Shown in pieces: positions 19,730 through 29,287 of a stretch of DNA of 64,000 nt. Numbering within the stretch: position 1 is the stretch's first letter; every line of letters begins with the position of its first letter. The notes below the pieces were generated by a model. It had not been told where the DNA came from. It saw only the letters and a list, made by a program, of their open reading frames with translations, and ran no database searches. The stretch spans positions 1,941,659-2,005,658 of the forward strand of contig NZ_CP038033.1 in assembly GCF_004421105.1 (NCBI RefSeq). Reading direction: 5' to 3'. The stretch comes from Nitrosococcus wardiae (GTDB lineage: Bacteria; Pseudomonadota; Gammaproteobacteria; Nitrosococcales; Nitrosococcaceae). The position numbers and the translations under genes are program-made.

Positions 19730-20952
19730 TGGCAAGCACAACTCTTCCGTGTTTAGGCTGGGTGCGGGGGAATATTCGGGCAGTTGTTGCTTGGATTAGC
19801 CGGTTTTTTTTCGCTTTATTGCTCCTTTCCTTGGCGGGATGCACGGTTCTGCAGGAATACCTTCCGGAGTCTGATACCAGCGAACCTCCCATGGAATTGG
19901 TAGAGTTTGTGCCTGAAATCGGGATTGAAGTCTTATGGTCTGCTAAGGCAGGGAAGGGTATGCAAGATCGCTATCTTCGGCTTCCCCTTTCTTTCGTCGA
20001 TGGCAAGGTGATTGCCGCAGATTATAAAGGTCAGGTAAGCGCTTTTGATGCTCTCACGGGGGAACCGCTTTGGGAGACAAAGCTGGATTTGCCTATTACC
20101 GGTGGACCTGGCGTAGGCGATGGCCTTGTGGTTGTAGGCACAGAGGATGCGTTAGTTGTCGCTTTGGATGTTGTTGATGGTTCCCCCATTTGGCAAGCGG
20201 CTGTTTCTAGTGAAATATTATCGGCGCCTGGAGTGGGTGGCGGCGTTGTGGTGGTCCGTTCCGGGGATGGTCAAATTTATGGCCTGGATGCCAGTAGCGG
20301 TTCCCGGTTATGGGTTTATCAACGCAACGTTCCGGTTTTAACACTCCGCGGAGCCGCAGCCCCCGTAATTGCCGACCGTAAAGTCATTATGGGGTTAGCC
20401 GGGGGCAAGCTGGTGGCGTTATCTTTAGAAGGTGGCCAGTTGCTATGGGAGCGGACTATTGTTGTCCCCCGGGGCCGAACTGAACTAGACCGACTGGTGG
20501 ATATCGATTCTGAACCTAAGGTACAGGGGAGATATCTTTATATCGTCACTTATAATGGTCGAGTTGCCTCGGTGTGGCTAGCGGATGGTGAAGTTCTTTG
20601 GACTCGGGAAATGTCCTCCTATGCAGGTATTGGTGTGGATGGAGAGACTGTCTATATCACCGACACGGAAGGCCATATTTGGGCGTTGGATAGCCGTACC
20701 GGCGCTTCTCTTTGGCGCCAATCTAAGTTGCTCAGGCGGCAGCCGACAGCGCCCGTTTCCTATCAAGACTACATTGTCGTGGGTGATTTGGCGGGTTATA
20801 TTCATTGGCTGGCCAAGGATGACGGCCGTTTTGTTGCCCGCACTAAAGTAGAAGAAGAAAAAGGGATTGTCAATGCGCCCTTGGTGGTAGATGACATCCT
20901 TTACGTAAGGACCCAAGGAGGAGTCTTGAAAGCCATTAAGGTCGCCGACTAG
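19729..20952 (+). CDS. bamB: Outer-membrane assembly lipoprotein BamB
   Basis: BamB is an eight-bladed beta-propeller lipoprotein that binds BamA POTRA domains. A lipobox LAGC with Cys38 follows a hydrophobic stretch, and PQQ-like repeat motifs (such as ALDSRTGASLW, ALDVVDGSPIW, AFDALTGEPLW) run through the protein. The 407-residue length is close to the family's. The N-terminal region before the hydrophobic core is long, so an internal GTG about 11 codons in may be the real start. The order yfgM-bamB-der is conserved in gammaproteobacteria. Confidence 0.95.
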   Translation: MASTTLPCLGWVRGNIRAVVAWISRFFFALLLLSLAGCTVLQEYLPESDTSEPPMELVEFVPEIGIEVLWSAKAGKGMQDRYLRLPLSFVDGKVIAADYKGQVSAFDALTGEPLWETKLDLPITGGPGVGDGLVVVGTEDALVVALDVVDGSPIWQAAVSSEILSAPGVGGGVVVVRSGDGQIYGLDASSGSRLWVYQRNVPVLTLRGAAAPVIADRKVIMGLAGGKLVALSLEGGQLLWERTIVVPRGRTELDRLVDIDSEPKVQGRYLYIVTYNGRVASVWLADGEVLWTREMSSYAGIGVDGETVYITDTEGHIWALDSRTGASLWRQSKLLRRQPTAPVSYQDYIVVGDLAGYIHWLAKDDGRFVARTKVEEEKGIVNAPLVVDDILYVRTQGGVLKAIKVAD

Positions 20953-21128
20953 GATGGTCCATGGACTTCTTTTTTGCTATCCTTGATGGGCTGGGTGGTT
21001 TAGAGTTTCCTGGTTCTGCTTAAAAGCTGTTTTAAAAATGCCCTTCATCCCCGTGCGGCGTTGCACGTTTGTTTGGTAATGTCCGTACCTATAATTGGTA
21101 CTTCTCCCGCCTCATTTAATCTACCAAT

Positions 21129-22523
21129 ATGAAAGCTCTTGTTGCCTTGGTTGGACGCCCAAACGTCGGTAAATCCACTCTCTTTAATCGTCTTACCCGG
21201 AGCCGCGATGCTCTTGTGGCCGATCAGCCCGGTGTAACCCGTGACCGAAAATATGGTATTGCTCGCTATGGTGAGCACTCATTTCTGGTCGTTGATACAG
21301 GGGGGATTACAGAGCAAGAGTCTGGTGTCGGAGAGCTAATGCGGACACAGGCACAATTGGCTATAGAAGAGGCAGACGCTATTTTATTCCTTGTTGATGG
21401 TCGTGAGGGATTATCCGCCTTGGATGAGACCATTGCCGAGCAGTTACGCCGTGCTCAGAAACCACTCAAGCTGGTCATTAATAAAGCTGAGGGGCAAGAT
21501 CAGGAACTCGTGGCTTCTGAATTTTATCGCTTGGGATTGGGGGAACCGGCCACTATTTCAGCCCAGCAAAATCAGGGAGTCGGGGGGCTGCTGCAAAATT
21601 TGCTGACCCTTTTACCCGGGGGGGAAAAGGAAGAGCCTGAAATTCAGGCTAAAGGGCTCCAGTTTGCCATTGTCGGCCGCCCCAATGTGGGAAAATCCAC
21701 TCTTGTCAATCGCATCCTCGGCGAGGAGCGAGTCCTCTCTTTCGAGGCCCCGGGAACGACGAGGGACAGTATTGCCATCCCTTTTTGCCACCAAGGTCGG
21801 GATTACACGCTGGTGGATACGGCTGGAATACGGCGACGTTCCAAGATCTTGGATATGCTAGAGAAATTTAGTATTGCTAAAACCCTAGAAGCAATTGGGG
21901 CCGCTCATGTCGTGATCCTCGTGATGGATGCCCGTGATGGCGTGGTGGAGCAAGACTTGCACTTGGCAGGTTTGATACTGGAAAGCGGAAAAGCAGTCGT
22001 AATTGCAGTGAACAAGTGGGATGGCTTACCCTTGGAGCAGCGGCGAAGAGTCAAAGCAGATTTGGATAGACGTTTGCCGTTTCTTGATTTCGCAAGGGTA
22101 CACTTTATTTCCGCTCTGCATGGCAGTGGGGTGGGAGGCCTTTTTACATCTATTGATGAAGCTTACCAATCGGCCAATTGTCACCTTCCTACGGCTGAGC
22201 TTAACCAGGTTTTAGCGGCTGCGGTTGAGAAGCATCCACCGCCGGTTGTGAAAGGACGGAGGATTAAGCTTCGTTATGCCCACCAAGGGGGACACAATCC
22301 TCCTAAAATTATTATCCATGGCAATCAAGCAGAAGCGGTACCCGTGAATTATCGGCGCTATCTTATGAATCACTTTCGGCTCGCTTTCGCCTTGGTGGGA
22401 ACCCGTATAGAGCTGGAATTCAGAACGGTAAAAAATCCTTTTAAAGGACGAATCAATGCCTTAACTCAACGCCAGCGGCAAAAGCGTAAACGAATCATCC
22501 GTTTTCGCAAAGGGCACAAATAG
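21129..22523 (+). CDS. der: Ribosome-associated GTPase Der (EngA)
   Basis: Der is an essential double-GTPase needed for 50S subunit maturation. Two G domains are clear: [14 protein letters not shown] (about residue 8) with DTGGI and INKAEGQ, and [14 protein letters not shown] (about residue 181) with DTAGIRR and NKWDGL. A C-terminal KH-like domain contains [10 protein letters not shown]. The first domain has INKAEG where NKxD is usual, a common Der variant. The 464-residue length fits. It converges with moeA. Confidence 0.98.
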   Translation: MKALVALVGRPNVGKSTLFNRLTRSRDALVADQPGVTRDRKYGIARYGEHSFLVVDTGGITEQESGVGELMRTQAQLAIEEADAILFLVDGREGLSALDETIAEQLRRAQKPLKLVINKAEGQDQELVASEFYRLGLGEPATISAQQNQGVGGLLQNLLTLLPGGEKEEPEIQAKGLQFAIVGRPNVGKSTLVNRILGEERVLSFEAPGTTRDSIAIPFCHQGRDYTLVDTAGIRRRSKILDMLEKFSIAKTLEAIGAAHVVILVMDARDGVVEQDLHLAGLILESGKAVVIAVNKWDGLPLEQRRRVKADLDRRLPFLDFARVHFISALHGSGVGGLFTSIDEAYQSANCHLPTAELNQVLAAAVEKHPPPVVKGRRIKLRYAHQGGHNPPKIIIHGNQAEAVPVNYRRYLMNHFRLAFALVGTRIELEFRTVKNPFKGRINALTQRQRQKRKRIIRFRKGHK

Positions 22524-22551
22524 AACTAGGCAAATCAGGGTTGATTAAGTC

Positions 22552-23820
22552 CTATACCAGGTGGGCAAAGGGCTGTACCTCAACCCAAGTGCCTGGTTCA
22601 ATATCACCGGATTCGCTTGGAAGGATAATAAAGCAATTGGCGGCGCTCATGGAGGTCAGGAGACCAGAGCCCTGCCGGCCTGTTGTTTTGACCCCTAGCT
22701 GTCCCTGCTCATTCCGTTCGAGGATTCCCCGCTGGTATTCTGTTCGTCCCGGTTTTTTGCGGAATCTTGAATGGCAGGGGACCTTGAGCGTGAGAGGCGT
22801 AGAAGGGGATTCCCCCATGAGTTGGAGCAAGGCCGGTTGCACGCATTGGTAGAAGGTGACCATTACCGAAACTGGATTGCCTGGTAAACCAAAGAAGACC
22901 GCCTCCTTGATGTGGCCGAAGGCGAGGGGCCGCCCGGGTTTTATGGCAATTTTCCAGAAATGGATTTGACCTAAGCTTTCCAAGGCTTCTTTTACATAAT
23001 CTGCTTCTCCCACTGAGACGCCCCCCGAGGAAATAATAACATCAGCATTATCCGCTGCTGTGGTCAAGGTTTCTTGCAGCGCTTCAGGTTGGTCGGGGAC
23101 TACGCCCATATCGATCATATCGATATTAAGGCGTTGGAGCATGGCATAAAGGGTATAGCGGTTACTATCGTATATTTGTCCTGGGGCCAGTGGTTCACCT
23201 ATAGAACGGAGTTCATCTCCAGTTGAAAAGAAAGCTACTCGGAGGCGTCGCCAGACTTTGACCTCCACGAATCCTAGGGAGGCAAGCAGGCCAATATCGG
23301 CAGGTGTTAAACGCCGCCCTGGTTTCAAAACCTGCTGTCCAAGGGCAATATCTTCTCCCGCCTGGCGAACATTCTGCCCTGGTTTTTGGCCTGGAAAGAC
23401 CTGGATGTGATCAGTAGACCGCTCCACCTGTTCCTGCATTACGATCGTATCTGCGCCAGCAGGAATAACGGCTCCCGTCATGACCCGAACACATTCACCT
23501 GCCCGGAGTTCATTTTCATAGGACTGGCCTGCAAGGGCAGTGCCAACAATTTTTAACATCCGCGGTTCACTTTGTGGAAGATCCTGGCTTTGGAGAGCAT
23601 AACCATCCATGGCGGCATTGGTATGGGCAGGAACTTCCCTGGGGGAGATCACTTCCTGGGCCAATACCCGATCCAAAGCCCTGCGGATAGCGATATTCTC
23701 CCAGCCGCAAACGGGCTTTAAAGCTTGGGTGATAAGCTGGAGTGCCCTGGCTATGGGCAGTGCAGCGCTGTCGTGGCTGTCAGCGCAGCTAACGGCAGGG
23801 GTAAATAGCTTCTTTTCCAT
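22552..23820 (-). CDS. moeA: Molybdopterin molybdenumtransferase MoeA
   Basis: MoeA inserts molybdenum into adenylylated molybdopterin. The 422-residue protein shows MDGYALQSQD near residue 70, VMTGAVIPAGADTIVMQE, FFSTGDEL and the MPT-binding SSGGVSVGEADYVKEAL segment, followed by FGLPGNPVSVMVTFY. It is preceded on the same strand, five bases away, by mobA, so the two make a molybdenum-cofactor pair. Confidence 0.96.
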   Translation of the reverse strand: MEKKLFTPAVSCADSHDSAALPIARALQLITQALKPVCGWENIAIRRALDRVLAQEVISPREVPAHTNAAMDGYALQSQDLPQSEPRMLKIVGTALAGQSYENELRAGECVRVMTGAVIPAGADTIVMQEQVERSTDHIQVFPGQKPGQNVRQAGEDIALGQQVLKPGRRLTPADIGLLASLGFVEVKVWRRLRVAFFSTGDELRSIGEPLAPGQIYDSNRYTLYAMLQRLNIDMIDMGVVPDQPEALQETLTTAADNADVIISSGGVSVGEADYVKEALESLGQIHFWKIAIKPGRPLAFGHIKEAVFFGLPGNPVSVMVTFYQCVQPALLQLMGESPSTPLTLKVPCHSRFRKKPGRTEYQRGILERNEQGQLGVKTTGRQGSGLLTSMSAANCFIILPSESGDIEPGTWVEVQPFAHLV

Positions 23821-23824
23821 GGTA

Positions 23825-24458
23825 TTATTCCCAATCGGGGGGGGGATTCAAGGGGGCATGTCCTTCAAGGCGGGACTCCAGTTCGTCGATGTCCCTAGGT
23901 GTGTTGACATTAAGAAAGGCGTCAGGTTGTTCTGAAAAATCAGCTTCCGCCAAGGGATGTTGTCCTAGCCAGGTATCAATTTTTCTGCCGCCTTCGTTAA
24001 GATAATCGGCAAGATCTTGCTTTAAACGGCGATGGAACAGGAGAAAAACCGGTTGCCGCCGAATGCCATTGGAAGCCACACTTATTTCAGCACTGGTTTT
24101 CCCCAACGCGATAGAGAGGCGGGAGACCAGGTTTTGAGGTAATAGAGGGCAGTCACAGGGGACCGTTAACAAATATTCGGTTTCAATTACTGCTAAAGCG
24201 CTTAACATACCGGCTAAGGGACCGGGCATAACCGCTGATTTTATCCGTGATCACTGGATAGCCATAAGTCTGGTACCGCTCAATATTGCGATTAGCGTTG
24301 ATCACCAACTTGGCGACTTGGGGTTTTAGACGGGTAAGCGAGTATTCTATCAAGGGTTTTCCCCTCAAGGTGATTAACCCTTTATCCTGTTCTCCCATGC
24401 GGCGGGCCCGCCCGCCAGCTAAGATGACGCCGGTGATTAAGTCTCTTGATGGGGTCAT
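23825..24458 (-). pseudogene. mobA: Molybdenum cofactor guanylyltransferase MobA, frameshifted
   Basis: MobA attaches GMP to the molybdenum cofactor. The N-terminal half (24458 downward) has the nucleotide-binding ITGVILAGGRARRMGEQDKG motif (LAGGRARRMG) and NANRN. The second half resumes in another frame with GPLAGMLSALAV and TVPCDCPLLP. The two halves join smoothly if one base is removed around 24224-24228: Tyr-Pro-Gly-Pro is expected, but an extra G on the coding strand breaks it. The restored protein would be about 210 residues against 194 in E. coli. This may be a true recent inactivation, a sequencing error or, less likely, programmed frameshifting. Confidence 0.85.
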
Positions 24459-24717
24459 GGTGAAAACACTTTAATGTAAACTTAATTTGTACCCCGACCT
24501 TATCGCCAGAGTGTAAGCCCCATAAGCGCCAGGACTCGCCGGTGACAACCGCTTTTAAGGCATCTGGAGTAGGCCCTTCCATGGGCCCCCTTGATTATAA
24601 CGCTTCTAAAGCCAACAGCTTTTTGGATCCTCTCCCTCATCTCTCCATGGGAGTAGGGAGGGCCATCAAGCAAAATAAGCGCTACAGGGCGTCTTCAAAT
24701 ACTGTTCTCAATATAAG

Positions 24718-25833
24718 TTACTGAGCCGATTTGCACCATGTAAGCCCGTCAGAGGTGGGGAGATCAGCAATCGTGCTCTTGCTGGCACCTTCAGTCCCAT
24801 CGGTGAGTTCGCTCATGGGAAAAAAGGCAAGGCTATCTACGCCGTTGGTGGAGATATACGCCGTCTGTCCATCTGGTGCAATAAGCGCTCCCCAAGGCTC
24901 GCTGCCTTCACCGGTACTTACCGTTTCGATGATCCTCTGGGTTTCCAGGTTAATGACCGTGATGGAGTCAAGGTCATGGTTGACGGCAATGAGGGTGTTG
25001 CCATCGGGACTGATGGCAAGATCAGTGGGGAAGCCTGGGTTAAGTGGTGTTCCGCTGGGATTAGGGTCTGGGATTTTAGCGACTCGTTCTACGCGGTTGT
25101 CATCCACGTTGATTTTCCACACTTCGTGGCTTGCCTGGGCAGCGATATAAACTGCCGAACCATCCGGCGCCGATACGATCCCGTGAGGCCCATTGGCGGT
25201 ATCCGCCGCCAGGGTCAGATACTCTGCCGTCGGCGAAGCTTCCGTCGGGTCGAAGACCGCAATGTCTTCGCTGCGTGCCCTATTCGCCGTGCCTTTGCTG
25301 ACACTGCCGTTGAGCGTGGCGTAAACGATATCATTTCTAGGGGCGGCAATTGCCCAGGGGCCGCTTGTGACAGAAACTTTTGACGCTATGCGGTTCTGCG
25401 CGGTATCGAGGATTATCACCGCTGACTGGTCCTGGAGTGCAGCAAATACTTGGGAGCCATCGGGTGAGATTTCCACATGCCATGGGGTGGCCTCCTCACC
25501 AAATTTCACGGTTTTCTTCACTTTGTCTGTTGACGTATCCACGATGCTCAGGTCGTTGGTTTTGGGATTAGTGATGTACGCTGTCGAGCCGTCTGGCGCA
25601 CAGATGACATCATGGGGTTTTCCTCCGACCGAAATAGCTCTCAGCCGGCGCTTCGACTCTGGATCAACTACCCCTAGAGCATCTGGAGCCTCCAGCGTTA
25701 CGTAGAGCTTAAGTGCATTACTATCATGGTTTGAACTGCCGCTTTCTGGATCCAGGTTACCGGCTTGGGTACTGGGTACCTGCCATACTCCACCTAACCA
25801 CAAAGCTGCGAGAAAACCATAAATTTTTTTCAT
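24718..25833 (-). CDS. Secreted YVTN-family beta-propeller protein
   Basis: The 371-residue protein starts with a signal peptide (cleavage likely after STQA) and contains repeated YVTN-type blades with motifs such as GGKPHDVICAPDGSTAYITN, DVSTD-like strands, WHVEISPDGSQVFAAL and PWGALIAPDGQTAYIS. Such propellers occur as periplasmic or surface proteins and as companions of quinoprotein enzymes, but the substrate cannot be read from the sequence. It has its own strong AGGAGGTGAACG ribosome-binding site. No neighbouring gene explains its role. Confidence 0.8.
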   Translation of the reverse strand: MKKIYGFLAALWLGGVWQVPSTQAGNLDPESGSSNHDSNALKLYVTLEAPDALGVVDPESKRRLRAISVGGKPHDVICAPDGSTAYITNPKTNDLSIVDTSTDKVKKTVKFGEEATPWHVEISPDGSQVFAALQDQSAVIILDTAQNRIASKVSVTSGPWAIAAPRNDIVYATLNGSVSKGTANRARSEDIAVFDPTEASPTAEYLTLAADTANGPHGIVSAPDGSAVYIAAQASHEVWKINVDDNRVERVAKIPDPNPSGTPLNPGFPTDLAISPDGNTLIAVNHDLDSITVINLETQRIIETVSTGEGSEPWGALIAPDGQTAYISTNGVDSLAFFPMSELTDGTEGASKSTIADLPTSDGLTWCKSAQ

Positions 25834-26337
25834 CGTTCACCTCCTTATTTACTATTGCCTCGCTACTGCGCTGTAGTCGAGATCGTCATTGGAAAGCTTG
25901 ATCCTAAAGTAGCCGAGTTACAGTCATTTTCCAGGAGTGCAAGACATCTACCGGTCCTATTTCCCGCTACTTAGAGAAGAGGAGCAGAGGATGTGTCTTG
26001 GGGAGACTCCCAAAAATAATAAGGATAGTGGAAGGTAAGAAAATGATCTGAGCCAATTCAGAGGAGAACTTAAGGCTCCCGTGCGGCGCTGTAGGAATTC
26101 TGGAATTTTGGCTATTCCCTCTTTTTTTTGAGGGATAGATTACGGTTTAATCTTGTTCCTTCCCGCTTCAGAGAGAATCGCCTGCAGTAGCTGAGGGATT
26201 TACAATTTGATTTAATTTAAATAAACGGTGAGGTCCGTACCGGATCTGTAAAGTTTTATATACGAAACTTATCCAAGCCCCAGACAGGGTTCTGTTATAT
26301 CATCCCCATAATACATAATAGAGGAGGGATAAATGTG
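25834..26337. other. Intergenic region between divergent propeller and OmpA-like genes
   Basis: About 500 bases without a convincing gene on either strand. A hairpin at 26112-26138 (CTATTCCCTC with GAGGGATAG, one bulge) has a loop of eight T. The last 150 bases are AT-rich and should contain the promoter of the OmpA-like gene. Confidence 0.6.
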
Positions 26338-27066
26338 ATGAATGAAGGTATAACTCATAAACCATTATGGTTTATTTTAGCCGTTAGCATGGGAGTGGTG
26401 GCTTGTGCCGTCGATAGTCGGTATAGCAATACGCAGAAAGGAGCTGCGGTGGGAACGGCGGGTGGTGCAGCTGCCGGTGCTGCTATTGGCGCGGCTATTG
26501 ATGGGGGCAGCGGTGCCGGCTGGGGAGCTTTAGCAGGTGCGGTGGCTGGTGGATTAACAGGATCGGCTGTGGGCTATATGGATGATCAGCAACGGGAGAT
26601 GGAAGCCGCATTAGCTGAAGAGAGGCGTCGCCATCAGTTAGAGATTCAGCGGCTGCAGGACGAGAGCTTGAAGCTCGATATTCCTAGCGAAGTTTCCTTT
26701 GATTATGATAGCGCCTCTTTAAAACCGGCTTTCCTGCCTACTTTGGATAAAATCGCCAATGTCTTGCAAAAATATAATAAAACAGTGGTCCATGTGATCG
26801 GGCATACGGACAGCACTGGATCGGAGGAATACAATTTGGATTTGTCGGTACGACGTGCCGGAAATGTGGCTGTCTATTTAGAGCGGAAGGGGGTTCCATC
26901 GCCGCGCTTGAGTATCTATGGGGAAGGTGAAAGTCAGCCCCGCGCAAGCAATGCCACCGCGGCAGGACGGCAACTTAATCGCCGAGTTGAGATTATTTTG
27001 AAGCCCATTATGGAAGGTCAGGAGCATAAAGCCTTTGAGGCTCCCACAACCTCTCGCAGCCCCTAA
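26338..27066 (+). CDS. OmpA-family lipoprotein with glycine zipper
   Basis: The protein has a lipobox-like VVAC near residue 24, a glycine-zipper region (GGAAAGAAIGAAIDGG and similar, about residues 38-80), a short charged linker helix and a C-terminal OmpA domain with the peptidoglycan-binding signature VIGHTDSTGSEEYNLDLS and LNRRVEI. This matches YiaD-type lipoproteins that tether the outer membrane to peptidoglycan. The GAGGAGGG site at about 26321-26328 fits the ATG at 26338, while the GTG at 26335 is also in frame. About 242 residues. Confidence 0.9.
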   Translation: MNEGITHKPLWFILAVSMGVVACAVDSRYSNTQKGAAVGTAGGAAAGAAIGAAIDGGSGAGWGALAGAVAGGLTGSAVGYMDDQQREMEAALAEERRRHQLEIQRLQDESLKLDIPSEVSFDYDSASLKPAFLPTLDKIANVLQKYNKTVVHVIGHTDSTGSEEYNLDLSVRRAGNVAVYLERKGVPSPRLSIYGEGESQPRASNATAAGRQLNRRVEIILKPIMEGQEHKAFEAPTTSRSP

Positions 27067-27087
27067 TTGCAGGACATAGGTTTCCTT

Positions 27088-27477
27088 CTAATTATCGATA
27101 GTGGGCACGGGTCTTGGATGGCGGTTCTCATCAAGGGCGACATAAACAAGGTGGGCTGAGGCAACCTGCTCGCACGTATCCTCCGCCCGATTCCTTTCGG
27201 CATAGACAATGACCTCTACGGTGAGAGACGTATGGCCCACCTTAATCACTTCTGCATAAAAGCTCACCAGGTCATCCACGTAAACAGGTTGGATAAAGTT
27301 AAAATCCTTCACTGCCACGGTCACTATCCGGCCTCGGGCGCGGCGGAAAGCGACGATACTACCTGCAATATCCGTCCAGGACATCAGCCAGCCGCCGAAG
27401 ATATCCCCCGAGGCGTTGGTGTCCGTAGGTCGGGCTAGAATGCGGAGCGACGGTTCACGATCCTGTGGTAATGTCAT
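27088..27477 (-). CDS. yciA: Acyl-CoA thioesterase, YciA type
   Basis: A single hot-dog-domain protein of 129 residues that hydrolyses acyl-CoAs. The active-site motif NASGDIFGGWLMSWTDIAGS with the catalytic Asp, and the VDDLVSFYAEV strand, are typical of YciA/BACH-like thioesterases. It is the last gene of a minus-strand operon, four bases after the acyl-CoA ligase, and probably balances CoA release against beta-oxidation. Confidence 0.9.
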   Translation of the reverse strand: MTLPQDREPSLRILARPTDTNASGDIFGGWLMSWTDIAGSIVAFRRARGRIVTVAVKDFNFIQPVYVDDLVSFYAEVIKVGHTSLTVEVIVYAERNRAEDTCEQVASAHLVYVALDENRHPRPVPTIDN

Positions 27478-27481
27478 TTAA

Positions 27482-29284
27482 TTAATGTCCCTCATATAAG
27501 GCGCTGATTTGGTTGCGATAATGCTGGACTACCTGCTTGCGGCGGGCTTTGAGGGTCGCCGTAGCAAGGCCATTTTCTACGGTCCAGTGTTCCAGTGTCA
27601 AAGCGACCTGGCGGATGCGGGCATAGCCGGGAAATTGGTGGGTATGTTGTTCAATTCGCCTCAGTACCGCCTCGATTACAGCAGGATGTTTGAGGGATTC
27701 CTTTTGCTGGGGATTAAGATTTAAATCATGGGCAAGCTTGGCCCAGCGTTCTGGATTTAATACGATCAGGGCACTTAGGTAGGGTTTCCCTTCGCCAATG
27801 ACCATGACTTGATCGAACAAGTGATCAGCGCCAATGGCCGCTTCCATTTCTCCAGGAGGGACTTTTTCGCCGTTAGCCAGGACGATAATCTCCTTAATGC
27901 GCCCGGTAATATAGATACGCCCCTGCTCAATACGGGCCTGGTCACCGGTATGTAGCCAACCCTCCTTGTCAATGGCTGCGGCCGTGGCTTTAGGGTTATC
28001 CCAATAACCTAGCATGACCCCGGGGCTACGCGCTAATAATTCATTATGTTCCCCGATACGGGCCTCTACATCTTGCAGCGGGGTGCCGACGCTTTTGGGA
28101 TCATTGTCGCCCAAGGAATTTCCGCTGATCACGGGACTGGCCTCGGTAAGCCCATATCCTTGGATAAGCGGTAGTCCCAGGGCAAGTAATTCCCGGGAGA
28201 CACCGAAGGCCAGGGGGGCTCCTCCACAAACGACGATCCGGAGGTGCCCCCCGAGTTGGGCTAAAACTCGACGGCCTACGAGTGGCTGTAGGAGGGGAGC
28301 CAAAAGGCAGAGGGGGTGCCAATGGGCCTGTCCTTGTTGGTAATTAAACTGGCGCCACCCGGCAGCGACAGTGAGCCTAAACAGGGCTCGTTCCAATGGG
28401 GTTCTTTCTTGGAGCTCATGGTGGAGTTTGTTACGGATGCGCTCGAAGATGCGGGGAACACTCACCAGGGCTGTAGGCTTGATGGTGACCAGATCTTCAG
28501 CCAATTTGGTGATGGAACGGGCATAGGTCACGCAGGCCCCTGCCATCATGGGCAGATAATAACCCAGGGTACGCTCTAGGGCATGGGAGAGGGGCAAAAA
28601 AGAGAGAAATAGGTCATCGGGATATACGGGCGATCTCTGCAAGCTACTGTAGGCATTCCAGAGGATATTACGGTGGCTCAGCATAACGCCTTTGGGCACC
28701 CCGGTAGTTCCGGAAGTATAAACCACAGTGGCTAGGGCGTCAGGGTTGGCGGGCTCAGTGTAGAATTTATCTGCCGTTTCGGGCAGCCAATCTTTTAAGT
28801 CGCAGAGGCGTTTTTGTCCGCGGGCTTCATCAAGGGGATTCAAGGAGACGACCCGTACTAGTTTGCGTAATGCCCACCATTGCTTTATTTCCTGCCATTG
28901 ATGGTGACCTTCGATCAAAAGCAGTTTGACTCCGGAATTTTTCAAAATATAGCGGACATTGTCAGGGCGATCATTGATGTAGAGGGGTACCACCACCAGT
29001 TCTAAACCCAGGGCGGCCTGATCAAAGCACACCCATTCCTGGCAGTTGCGGAGCATCAGTGCGACCCGGTCCCCCGGGCTTAATTCCTCCTTGGATAATG
29101 CCGCCTGCCAGCGGGCCACTTCGGTGGCCATTTCAGCCCAGGTAGTCTCTCGCCATGCCTCCTCGGCGGGATCGAAATGTCGATAGGCGACAGCCTCGGG
29201 GGTTCGCTGTATCCGTTCTCGAAACAGCCCTGCTAGAGTACCTGCAGTTTCTAGGGAGATCAGGTGATTGAGATTGTTCCCCAT
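27482..29284 (-). CDS. Long-chain fatty acid--CoA ligase (AMP-forming, FadD15-like)
   Basis: The 600-residue ANL-superfamily enzyme activates fatty acids to acyl-CoA through an acyl-AMP. Signature motifs are YTSGTTGVPKGVMLSHRN (A3), LIQGYGLTEASPVIS (A5), GWLHTGDQARIEQGRIYITGRIKEII (A7-A8) and the GEKVPP segment, typical of FadD15/ACSBG-type long-chain ligases. Part of the operon thiolase-FadJ-ligase-YciA with gaps of three to four bases. The start follows an upstream stop-start junction, at the ATG at 29284. Confidence 0.9.
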   Translation of the reverse strand: MGNNLNHLISLETAGTLAGLFRERIQRTPEAVAYRHFDPAEEAWRETTWAEMATEVARWQAALSKEELSPGDRVALMLRNCQEWVCFDQAALGLELVVVPLYINDRPDNVRYILKNSGVKLLLIEGHHQWQEIKQWWALRKLVRVVSLNPLDEARGQKRLCDLKDWLPETADKFYTEPANPDALATVVYTSGTTGVPKGVMLSHRNILWNAYSSLQRSPVYPDDLFLSFLPLSHALERTLGYYLPMMAGACVTYARSITKLAEDLVTIKPTALVSVPRIFERIRNKLHHELQERTPLERALFRLTVAAGWRQFNYQQGQAHWHPLCLLAPLLQPLVGRRVLAQLGGHLRIVVCGGAPLAFGVSRELLALGLPLIQGYGLTEASPVISGNSLGDNDPKSVGTPLQDVEARIGEHNELLARSPGVMLGYWDNPKATAAAIDKEGWLHTGDQARIEQGRIYITGRIKEIIVLANGEKVPPGEMEAAIGADHLFDQVMVIGEGKPYLSALIVLNPERWAKLAHDLNLNPQQKESLKHPAVIEAVLRRIEQHTHQFPGYARIRQVALTLEHWTVENGLATATLKARRKQVVQHYRNQISALYEGH

Positions 29285-29287
29285 AGC

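Noticed and set aside
24382-24582. Minus-strand 66-codon frame overlapping the start of mobA
   Set aside because: Runs in another frame through mobA and shows no family that I recognise; likely chance, though the first 35 codons outside mobA look protein-like.
26112-26138. Hairpin with T8 loop taken as terminator
   Set aside because: The T run is in the loop, not after the stem, so it lacks the form of a Rho-independent terminator; only noted.
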